Source: Lindgomyces ingoldianus (taxonomy: Eukaryota > Ascomycota > Dothideomycetes > Pleosporales > Lindgomycetaceae). From it: a stretch of DNA of 23,431 nt. The translations under genes were made by a program, and so were the position numbers. Below the pieces are notes generated by a model. That model searched no databases, was not told where the DNA came from, and was given only the letters and a program-made list of their open reading frames with translations. Position 1 is the first letter of the stretch. Each line of letters opens with the position of its first letter. The stretch spans positions 342,842 through 366,272 of the forward strand of contig NW_022985212.1 of the NCBI RefSeq assembly GCF_010093535.1, read 5' to 3'. Of the stretch, positions 1 through 8,000 are shown piece by piece.

Positions 1-470
1 GTCCTTTACGCCCCTGAACAACATACGTCTTGTACGAAAGTTTAGCTTTGGATTGAACTGATTAATCCAAGGTAAACCTAAATATATTGGGGGTCCCTTT
101 AGGTCCGTTACCACAAACGGCACCTTATGAGTCTGGACCCTTCCTCGGGAGTCCACGATCTTCACGTTTGCAACCGTGAAGCCGTAGACAGCGAAGTCCG
201 ATCCATTGGGTGCCTTTGGAAAGACACCCGGCAGGGGCTCAATCTCGAGATCCTGCTCCTTGGCTATTGTAGCAGACAGGACGTTCAATTCAGCTCCTCT
301 GTCCACTACAGCCTGAAGGTCTTCTGATAACCCTATGCTTGCTGTCACTGACAACAAGGTTGACCTCTTTGGGTATAACAAGTCCTGAAGGTTTCTAAGC
401 TCCTTTTTGTTGCTTACTAGGGCAATATGGGCTAGGAGGAAGAAGCTTAGTTCTTCTGGCCCTGCCCTTT
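1..470 (-). pseudogene. pol: Retrotransposon Pol, aspartic protease region (partial)
   Basis: The frame is open from the end of gag to the left edge. It encodes a retropepsin-like segment. The active-site stretch reads VDRGAELNVLS, and about 90 residues later comes GPPIYLGLPWINQFNP, the conserved C-terminal part of Ty3/gypsy proteases. The frame is -1 relative to gag, so a Gag-Pol fusion would need a -1 ribosomal frameshift, and a GGGAAAA heptamer lies in the right phase at 468-474. The catalytic triad is normally Asp-Ser/Thr-Gly. Here it is Asp-Arg-Gly (295-303), which would probably abolish activity. The protein would act inside virus-like particles to cut Gag and Pol. It is called a pseudogene from the DRG motif and the gag stop. 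The rest of pol is outside the window. Confidence 0.7.
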
Positions 471-474
471 TCCC
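468..474 (-). promoter_or_regulatory. Candidate -1 ribosomal frameshift heptamer
   Basis: On the minus strand the heptamer is G GGA AAA, phased exactly as X XXY YYZ in the gag frame (GGA at 473-471, AAA at 470-468). It lies 18 nt upstream of the gag TAA (449-447). The protease frame is the -1 frame and is open across this point. No downstream pseudoknot was worked out. Confidence 0.5.
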
Positions 475-521
475 TTCTGCTTATTCTTGTCGGACTTGTC
501 CTTGTCTTTGTCCTTTGTGGG

Positions 522-563
522 ACAATCTGGGGAAATATGACCCGGCTGCTTGCAATTCCAGCA
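522..563 (-). other. CCHC zinc knuckle of Gag
   Basis: The spacing Cys-X2-Cys-X4-His-X4-Cys (CWNCKQPGHISPDC) is the retroviral-type nucleocapsid knuckle. It is flanked by strongly basic sequence, as expected for RNA binding. Confidence 0.9.
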
Positions 564-1813
564 AGTAACCTCTGTCCTGTTGGATTTCTGCCTTCTTCCA
601 GCCCCTTTTTGGCTTGGAGGCCTTCTTTGTTCCTTTTTAGGCTTCTTTGGGTCCTTATTGGCCGGAGGTGAGGTAGAACGCCTCTGTGTTCCCTTCTCCT
701 TTGACTTCGGCCCTTTTCCCTTCTGCAGGCGGCGGTAGGATATGTTGCTCTGCTCTTCCACCTGAGCTAGCGTCTCTTGCTCACTTTGTGGGATATATGT
801 CAGATCACGCTTAATCTCGTCAGATAGCGCGCTACTGAAGTCTGCTGTCATCCTTTCTAGGCTCTTCTCGTTGACTTCAGTCTACAATGGCCTAAGGTAG
901 GCCAGAAGTTCGGTTGGGGACTGATTAGGTTGTTGTTTGCAGTTCTTTATGGCGTCATAGGCTACCCTTTTTCGTTCTGCTGGGGTACCTAATGCATTAA
1001 GCATCTTGTTTTTGAGATCTTGCCATGTCGGTGACCATAATGGGTCAACAAGCTTCGAATAGGTGCAGTGTGTCTCCCATAGTGATCGTAGTGTCTCATT
1101 GACGTATTGTAGGCCAAAAGAGATCTTCTGCGATTCCTGAGCAAAGCTTAATGGACTCTTTTGATGATAGTCCTCATTATCCCTACACCACTGGTTGTAG
1201 TCCGCCCTGTTCTTCTTTTCGTATCGGTGCGGCGGTTCGGGACGCGGTAGGTTCGCTCGGTCTTGGGTAGGTTTCGGTACGATGACGTTCGATGCCTTGG
1301 TTGGCAACTCGTTAAGCGCGTCCGTATCGCCTGCCTCAAATCGACGACGGATTTCCATTATCCTGGCCAGTTCTTGCGCTTCCTGCTGCTCTTGCAGCCA
1401 GGCGCGGGCTTCTGTCAAAGCCTGATTCGCGGGGGTGGACTGTGCGTCGCTTGGTCCCGCACTGGCCCTTCCGACCCCTTCCGGGCCCTGAACGCCTTCT
1501 GGATGGCTCGACGAGCCTGATCCATGGGGATTTCCATTGTCCCCTTCACTCATCTCTTGCTCTGTTCCTCCCTGCGTTGGTGTTGACCCTGGTTGAGTAT
1601 TACCAGGAGCAGCGGTCTTGGCCGGCTCCTCAGGTGATCTTTGAGCGCCGGTTGCATCCGATTCTCCCCTGGCGTTTCGCTTTGACACCATTACGTAGGA
1701 ATGTTGCCCTTGAGCGGTATGCTGGCTTGTAGAGCGATTCGAATGTAAAGATGGGATGGTAAGTAGCACGGATAGCACTGAGAGCAAGCTTTCGGAGAAA
1801 GATAGGAGTGTAT

Positions 1814-1944
1814 TGTAAGAGAGACGAATCGCTGCCAAGCTTCGCTTGTCAGGATTCATGCTTATATACGAAGCACAGGTCATACGACCTCCAAACAGGT
1901 CAGGTGAGGCCATACTGGCCCGTTCTGGGACATCCGGCCTTACA
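1814..1944 (-). repeat. Putative LTR of the gypsy-like element
   Basis: On the minus strand the segment begins TGTAAG and ends CTTACA, a perfect 6-bp terminal inverted repeat of the usual TG...CA type. It contains a TATA box at 1868-1861 and lies about 120 bp before the gag ATG. The second LTR is outside the window, so the ends are inferred. An alternative 3' end near 1702 would make the LTR about 240 bp. No tRNA-complementary primer-binding site was recognised after either end. Confidence 0.45.
1861..1868 (-). promoter_or_regulatory. TATA box in the LTR
   Basis: TATATAAG on the minus strand, about 170 bp upstream of the gag ATG and inside the putative LTR, where retrotransposon transcription would start. 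Confidence 0.5.
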
Positions 1945-2079
1945 AAAGGACTATAAAAATGCCTGCTGCAGAACTAAGTTTCTACTACAAACACTTAGCC
2001 AGCTTAGGTTTAGTTTAGGAGTAGTGTTACTAATAAGCTGGCATACTGCTATCGATAGGCTTACAACGCCATCGATGCA

Positions 2080-2380
2080 CTGCAGATTGCAGCAATATGC
2101 CCTATGTGCTGTAGGAGTAGTTTATTGCAGATTACAGCAATCTGCTGTATGTATAGTAGAAGTATTTTACTGTAAATTGTAGCAATTTGCGCTATGTATA
2201 GTAGAAGCATTTTACTGCAGATTGCAGCAATTTGCTCCATGAATAGTATAAGCATTTTACTGCAAATTGCAGCACATTACTCCATGTATAGTATAAACAT
2301 TTTACTGAAAATTGCAGCACATAGCTCCATGTATAGTATAAGCATTTTACTGCAAATTGCAGCAAATTGCTCTATACCTC
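2080..2380. repeat. 45-bp minisatellite, about 6.7 copies
   Basis: Six full units start at 2080, 2125, 2170, 2215, 2260 and 2305, with a partial seventh at 2350. The core begins CTGCARATTGCAGCAATTTG and each unit ends near GTATAAGCATTTTA. Units 4 to 7 are most alike, and units 1 to 3 have drifted further. The period is a multiple of three, so short open frames appear on both strands by chance. It lies between the LTR and the transposase relic, so it could be the tail of either element or independent. Confidence 0.9.
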
Positions 2381-2399
2381 TTTTAACGCTACTAGCTAA

Positions 2400-3380
2400 T
2401 ACCTGGCTAATCCCAGTTGTTTCCTTAAATGAGATACTCCATGCTGCGTCGAACAGCCTGGAAAGGTCTCCGTGATAGACAAGGGCCATTGGCATCTATC
2501 CATGAATTGCGTCAGATTGTTCGAGTGAGCTGATGATAGTGACATGAACATCACCACATCTAGTGGCTGAATCGTAAGAGTTGGATGAGGTAGTAGTACT
2601 CTGAAGAAGATCTTGTTATCGTCTCAAACTTGATAAACTCCATCGTGATATTAGATCCATAGCCATCGAAGATTAGGAGCCTATGCGAGCTTTAAGATTT
2701 AGCTCTAGTCTCTCTATCAAACGCGGTTTTGAGCCACGATATACTCATCTCACTACTCGTCTAAGTAGATAGCGATAAGGTGGACGGAAGCTTGGTGTTG
2801 AGAAGGACCAAAATCCTAAAGCCATGTATCTTTGATTATCTCTAGAGGCGGTTTGATTTATCAAACTTGGTATAAGAGCAATACTATCAGCACATATACA
2901 AGCTAATACCGTGATCTATTTACGATTACAATCTTAAAGCGCGGCCTTTTGCTTTCCCGATTCATACCTTTGCATACTAAAGACTACCTTCATCCTTGAG
3001 AACACTGCAATCAGGAAGCCCTTCTCATCCAGAATATATATTTGATGGCTATCCACCCGGTACATCTCAATCTTGGCGCGCAAAAAACTTGAATTATACA
3101 GTATACATGAAGGTAGAATCAATTTTGCGACGGTTGCTATAGATGCCACTCGTCCATCGCGAGAGAAGCTTGATGCAGAGACTGTTGATGAAGCCATCAA
3201 CCCGACGCTTTCCTACAGGGTTTTTCGCCATCTCTGATACAAAATTTCGTATCATTTCTCTCGGAAGTCGTGGCCCCAGCTGCGAAGGCTATCAATATAT
3301 ATATCACACTAGTGTAGGTTCCCGCGTGGTTGAGATTTCCGTTGGTTAATGTTTTCCTCTACAAGTGTGCCGCATGCCCC
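2400..3380 (-). pseudogene. Fot1/pogo-family (Tc1/mariner) transposase relic
   Basis: Conceptual translation on the minus strand, with frame changes, follows the usual order of fungal pogo/Fot1 transposases. It contains LPREMIRNFVSEMAKNPVGK (about 3230-3290), then LDEKGFLIAVFSR (first catalytic Asp at 3027-3029), ITVLACICADS, WLKTAFDRETRAKS, LLIFDGYGSN (second Asp at 2665-2667), IQPLDVVMF (third Asp at 2558-2560), and a C-terminal RLFDAAWSISFKETTGI. The family cuts and pastes DNA using a DDE/D active site. All three acidic residues survive, but the frame is broken by several indels and by stops, for example at 2934-2936 and 2916-2918. These stops, and G-to-S and T-to-I changes nearby, fit G:C-to-A:T decay as in RIP. 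Terminal inverted repeats were not identified. Confidence 0.8.
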
Positions 3381-3683
3381 GTGGTACCTTCAGAACAACG
3401 CTGATCGATCAACACCTATTTTTCAGCAATGTCAATGTAGCATAAGTTTTTCGCCTAGCTTCAGGCTTTCTAAAGCTTTCATGGCAGCCTCAATATCGCC
3501 TAACTGGTAGAGAAAGGTGGTTGTGGATTTTTGGGAGAAATGGGGATTGCGTGCATTTCGCGAGGTCGTGTACGGACTCTTAAAACACTTTCAAGGAAAA
3601 ATCAAAGACCATCACAGACTCTATATGGTCTTGGGGAGAGCGGAGAACATAGTCGAACTCCAAGTAGTTTATAGGAGCGCGTC
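3381..3683. other. Intergenic, nothing recognised
   Basis: I see no coding frame, RNA gene or clear repeat here. A TTTATA sequence near 3668 could serve the small gene that follows. Confidence 0.5.
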
Positions 3684-4246
3684 ATGAGCTCAACTCAGAA
3701 CAGTGCAGCCAGCGTCGAAGGGTCCCTAGCTGATCCGATTATCGATACCAAAGGAACGAGCCCTGTTGTACGAATAGAGTTTACGGGCGGGGCTTTTCTG
3801 GAGCAGGGTACGGAATTCTGTACCGGCTCGGGACTAGTATGTACTATTAATAACTAGTTAGCCCACCTGAGATGAGATGCCTTATAAGCCCGGTGGCTTC
3901 CATCTCTGCAGAATCAATGTAGTCTCTCCTGCTAACCTTGCTACCATTACAGATGAGCGGTGGTCGAACGCCGCCTTCTGCGCGTCTGCTAGCAAGTACA
4001 AAATCGCCCATATTTGTCGCCCGTGATATCTCAGAGGTTATATCTGGCAATTATGAAGGTGGTAAATACCAGTGCGTTGTCGTCAAAATCGGTATTGTAT
4101 GTTATCTCGGGTGCTACACTAGCTCTAGCGTTCTGCACTTGCGTGAAATGCCAAATTCATAGGCGCTCCGATCGGAAGCCGAATCGATAGTGGCGAGAGT
4201 GATGCAATCGGCGCAATCGATTAGCAAAGCGTACGAAAACATCTGA
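3684..4246 (+). CDS. Possible small three-exon gene, function unknown
   Basis: Three short frames join cleanly through two introns with fungal signals. Exon 1 is 3684-3836 (51 codons, begins MSSTQNSAASVEGS). Exon 2 is 3953-4096 (48 codons, begins MSGGRTPPSARLL). Exon 3 is 4163-4246 (27 codons plus TGA, begins ALRSEAESIVARV). Both introns are phase 0 and start GTATGT. The first has a textbook GCTAAC branch site shortly before its AG. The predicted 126-residue protein has no signal peptide or membrane segment that I can see, and its last exon is helix-like. I do not recognise the family. The model rests only on splice signals and frame continuity. Without the introns the frames stop early, so this could instead be a gene fragment. 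It lies about 0.8 kb upstream of the NRPS on the same strand, so it could belong to the cluster. Confidence 0.35.
3837..3952 (+). other. Putative intron 1 of the small gene (116 nt)
   Basis: The 5' site is GTATGT, the branch site is GCTAAC at 3931-3936, and the 3' site is ATTACAG. The intron is phase 0. Confidence 0.4.
4097..4162 (+). other. Putative intron 2 of the small gene (66 nt)
   Basis: The 5' site is GTATGT and the 3' site is TTCATAG. The intron is phase 0. The branch site is less obvious than in intron 1. Confidence 0.35.
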
Positions 4247-4419
4247 TATAATGAAAAGTGCGTAAGACACAGCTTAGGGTTGTAACAATGAAAGCCCAGA
4301 TACGATTTCAATCCAGGGCTTCATAGCAGGAAGGGCCCGCGGCTCTTTAGTGCAGGACATTTGTGGATACACATCAGCCTTGTATTACGCCGGTGCTCAA
4401 GGTGGCGGGACCGTGGGAC
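4247..4419. other. Intergenic, nothing recognised
   Basis: No frame, RNA gene or motif that I can support. It would hold the 3' end of the small gene, if that gene is real. Confidence 0.5.
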
Positions 4420-4499
4420 ACCAGGATCGCAGGATCGTAGGATTGCAGGATTGCAGGATTGCAGGATTGTGGGATTGTGGGATCGTAGGATTGCAGGAT
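4420..4499. repeat. 8-bp microsatellite, about 10 units
   Basis: About ten tandem copies of an 8-bp unit close to TGCAGGAT, with variants CGTAGGAT and TGTGGGAT. It is probably length-variable between strains. It lies about 540 bp upstream of the NRPS start. Confidence 0.85.
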
Positions 4500-4697
4500 C
4501 AGGGGTGACACGTGCAGGTGGCCCTAGCTCCAAAACTATATCGTCCGTAAAGTAGCTAGCCCTATTGTCAGCACATGTGCATCATACTTCGATATACCAC
4601 CGTCCACTCGACAGAGTTTTCTCCGGCATCACATCCGAATGATATATCCCCTACACGAGACTCGTGAACATTTTCCGGCAGATCAGCTGACTAAGAG

Positions 4698-4708
4698 CCA
4701 ATCACGTG
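4698..4708 (+). promoter_or_regulatory. Abutting CCAAT and CACGTG boxes
   Basis: CCAATCACGTG, 330 bp upstream of the NRPS ATG. The two sites touch without a gap, so joint binding of the CCAAT complex and a bHLH-type factor is conceivable. Confidence 0.35.
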
Positions 4709-4983
4709 TGTCTATTCTAAGGTACCTACGTTTGATCTTAGCCTTGAAGACTCCCGTTCTCGACTTCGACTAAAAATCTCGAGTGACATCCCCACGGCGC
4801 GCGAGAGCAAAGCCGTTTATTACCTCAGATAAGTCGCTCAGGTAGGGCCTCAACGCAGAATCTTCTCCTTTCATGCAAGCATAGCTAAATAAGTACCAAA
4901 AGCAGCTTTCCCTAGCAATAAACCCAATTTCGAACATTTGCAGCTGGTTGATCAGTGTGAAAGGTGCGTCAAAATTCCAAACA

Positions 4984-4990
4984 TATAAAT
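4984..4990 (+). promoter_or_regulatory. TATA-like box of the NRPS
   Basis: TATAAAT, 48 bp before the ATG, followed by the CT-rich tract common at fungal transcription starts. It implies a very short 5' leader. Confidence 0.4.
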
Positions 4991-5038
4991 TAACAAATTT
5001 AATTTCACCCACTTTATTGCCCTCGCCATAACAGGAAA

Positions 5039-8000
5039 ATGGGGAACATGAATGAAAAAGACGGACAAGAATCAATGGGGGGACGCCTTGGCACCCTTCA
5101 AGAAATTGTTTGCAACACGTTAGCTTTACCTGTGGAAGAAGTTACCGTCGCATCTTCTTTTCTGCAGCTTGGAGGCGACTCCCTTACAGCTATCGAAGTC
5201 GTAGCTCGTTGTTACTCACTTGGGATGATTGTGAGCGTCGCTGATTTGATGCGATGTACCACCCTTATGGAGGTGGCGTCACTGGCATTGGTCAACGACG
5301 AGAGCTTAGGAGGCGGGAGTCCGGAGGCATGGTCGCTAATACCCGAGGCGGAATGGTCAAACATCGCAAGCCAGGTACGGAAGCAGTGCGAGCTGACGCC
5401 GGAGGAAATGATCCAAGATGTCTATCCCACAACGGCGCTGCAGGAGGGCTTGATGATGCTGTCTGTCAAGCAGCCGGGCTCATACGTGAGCACGAGCATG
5501 ATGAGACTCGCAGAAGGTGTGGATGCCGACCGGTTCAAGGATGCATGGGAGCAGACACTCAAAGTCTGCGAGTCACTTCGGACGCGTATCGTACTCTGTG
5601 GCAGCCAGACACTGCAGGCGGTCATCCAAGCGGAGGCCAAGTGGCAGTATGCGAGCACCGTGCCTGCATATATGCGCCAGGTGCGTGACCTGAGGATGGC
5701 CTACGGGTCACCGCTCTGTCAGTACTGGCTGCTTGACGACGGCGAGCAGAAGATCTTCGGCCTTGCCATACATCATGCTATTTTCGATGGGTGGAGCCTG
5801 CGGCTGATGTTCCAGGTAGTAGCACAGCTATACAAAGGAGGGGAGGTCTTCCAGACGCCATTTGTACCATTCTCCGGCCTCATCAAGCATATCACCAGTT
5901 TGGACAAGGCCGAGGCTAGCGAGTATTGGCGAAAGCAGCTGAGCGGGACTAGCCGACCTACCTTTCCAGCCGCTCAGCGCACGACACCCCCTGCCAATGG
6001 ACCAGCCAGTAGATCCATGATGCGCAGAATTCCGTTCCAGTTCCGCCCAAACGCGTCCGTCGCCGTCACTCGGGCATCAATTCTACGCGCAGCGTGGGCA
6101 ATAGTGCTAGCCTGGCACAGTAACAGCACTGAGGAAACAGTCTTTGGCGCCACTGTTACAGGCCGCCAAGCAGCGGTGGCCGGCGTTGAGAGAATGGTTG
6201 GACCTGCTATCTGTACAGTGCCGGTTAGGGTTAAGTTCTGCCGGACGCAGCGTGTAACGGGATTTCTGGAGGAGATACAAGCACAGGCCGTCGAGATGAT
6301 CCCTTTTGAGCAGATGGGCCTTCAGAATATTGCTCGGCTAAGTCCGGACGCGCGGGAGGCGTGTGAATTTGCAACAATTATGGTGGTGCAGCCACATACA
6401 GGAGTAGATGTCGAGGCGTCACCTCTCGTTGTCCCACCGTTCACTGACGCCGATTTGTCGACCTTCTTCAACTATCCGTTAGTGATGCAGTGCTGGCTGG
6501 CGGATGATGGGGTGACGCTACAGCTTGTGCATGACATCTCAGTGATCACAACCGCAGAGGCTGAGGCATTAGCCCGAAAGTACGACCACGTCGTTCAGCA
6601 GCTACTATGCGCCCTCGACGAGCAGCCCACGATGACCCTCGACGATGTTAACATACTCACTTTTGAGGACAAAGAAAAGATATGGGAGATGAACCACGAT
6701 GTACCACCAGCGGTCGAACGATGTATCCACGATCTGTTTGCAGAGCAGGCCAGGCTACAGCCCGACGCACCCGCGGTTTGTGCGTGGGACGGCGAGATGA
6801 CGTACAACGAGCTGGATGAATTATCAACTAGGCTAGCAGGCCATCTAGTCGAGCTCGGTGTCAAACCAGAAGACGTCGTACCACTCTGCTTCGAGAAGTC
6901 TATGTGGACGATTGTCGCCATGCTGGCGGTACTCAAAGCGGGCGGAGCATTCGCACCCCTAGACCCAGAACATCCACAAAGCCGCCATGAGGAGATCTTT
7001 CAGCAGACAGGGGCTAAAGTGGTGCTCACTTCAGCGCAGTGCTCTACCTTATGGGCAGGCTCAACCCGCAACGTTGTCACAGTGAGCGAGACGTCAATCC
7101 AGCACCTGTCAATCACAACCAACTCAACGCATTCTACAGTACAGCTGAGCAATATTGCGTACATTATCTTCACATCAGGAAGCACTGGAGTGCCGAAAGG
7201 TGTTGTGCTGAACCACAGGGCGGTCTCCACAAGCTGCCTGGGGCATGGAAAAGCATTTAAACTTACATCACAGGCACGTTTTCTTCAGTTTTCTGCTTTC
7301 ACCTTTGATATGTCTATTACTGAGGTCATTGCAACCCTTCTATACGGCGGAAGCGTGTGTATCCCCTCTGAAGGCGATAGACGTGACAACCTAGCGAAAG
7401 CAATTAATGATATGCAAGTTAACTGGGCCTGTCTAACCCCAACAGTTGCACGCCTGCTGGATCCTGACAATGTTCCATCACTTCAAACATTAATTTTTGG
7501 AGGCGAAGAAATTAGTAGCGCCGACTGTAAAAGATGGGCAGGCAAAGTTGAAGTCATATATTCATACGGTCCTACAGAGTGTTGCGTTGTCTGCACAGCC
7601 TCTTCTGGTATACAAGACTTTAAGTCGGGAATAATTGGCAAGCCAGTCGCATCTGTTGGCTGGGTGGTAGATCCTAAGAACCACGACAAGCTGGTGCCTC
7701 TAGGATTAATAGGCGAGCTTCTTGTTGAAGGACCAATCCTCGCGCGCGGCTACCTTAACGACTACGAGAAGACAAAGTCAGCATTCATCGACAACCCCGC
7801 CTGGCTGCTGGAAGGTGGAGGAGGCCGTCCCGGACGTCAAGGAAGAATGTACAAGACAGGTGACTTGGTCCACTATGGGCCTGACGGCAACTTAATCTAT
7901 GCAGGCCGGAAAGACAACCAAGTTAAAGTGCGAGGCCATCGAGTTGAGCTTGGTGAGATTGAGCACCACATCAGAGGTTGCATTCCTGAGGCTACGCATA

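Larger units (their letters stand above)
447..1691 (-). pseudogene. gag: Retrotransposon Gag with in-frame stop
   Basis: Gag is the structural protein of the cytoplasmic virus-like particle and binds the element's RNA. Taking the ATG at 1691 (protein begins MVSKRNARGES), the frame spans 414 codons and is broken once, by TAG at 882-884 (codon 270). Before the stop lie a low-complexity Pro/Gly/Ser-rich N-terminus and a Retrotrans_gag-like helical region containing SLWETHCTYSKLVDPLW and ending LLAYLRPL. After the stop, in the same frame, come a basic Lys/Arg-rich stretch and one CCHC knuckle (CWNCKQPGHISPDC). The open frame extends upstream to 1913, but that part overlaps the putative LTR, so 1691 is the more sensible start. 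The TAG is consistent with a TGG-to-TAG change of RIP type, but a single site cannot prove this. Readthrough is possible but not needed to explain it. Confidence 0.75.
1..1944 (-). mobile_element. 5' part of a Ty3/gypsy-like LTR retrotransposon
   Basis: Read on the minus strand, the order is a short LTR with a TATA box, a leader, gag with a CCHC zinc knuckle, and then an aspartic protease in the -1 frame relative to gag. This is the start of a Ty3/gypsy-type element. Reverse transcriptase, RNase H, integrase and the 3' LTR would lie beyond the left edge and are not seen. An in-frame TAG in gag and an unusual protease active site suggest that this copy no longer works. The second LTR is absent, so neither target duplication nor insertion age can be assessed. 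If the LTR starts at 1944, the flanking target copy would begin at 1945. Confidence 0.8.
4500..5038 (+). promoter_or_regulatory. Presumed promoter region of the NRPS
   Basis: This non-coding stretch carries CACGTG boxes at 4509-4514 and 4703-4708, the second directly abutting a CCAAT box at 4698-4702. A TATAAAT lies at 4984-4990, followed by a pyrimidine-rich tract to about 5027. An in-frame TAA at 4991 shows that the NRPS frame does not extend upstream without splicing. The tract ending CATAACAG just before the ATG also resembles a 3' splice site, so a 5'-UTR intron is possible. CACGTG is a site for bHLH and some bZIP factors and CCAAT for the Hap/CBC complex. Whether they act here is inference. 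Confidence 0.45.

Noticed and set aside
127..327. A small plus-strand frame at the left end
   Set aside because: It is antisense to the retrotransposon protease frame, which explains the sequence.
2080..2380. CRISPR-like array
   Set aside because: The units are contiguous and diverged, with no unique spacers, and the context is eukaryotic.
2061..2495. Short open frames on both strands over the minisatellite
   Set aside because: The 45-bp period is a multiple of three, so frames stay open by repetition. There is no sign of a real protein.
4770..5075. A 101-codon minus-strand gene overlapping the NRPS start
   Set aside because: No recognisable domain. It overlaps the promoter and first codons of the strongly supported NRPS.
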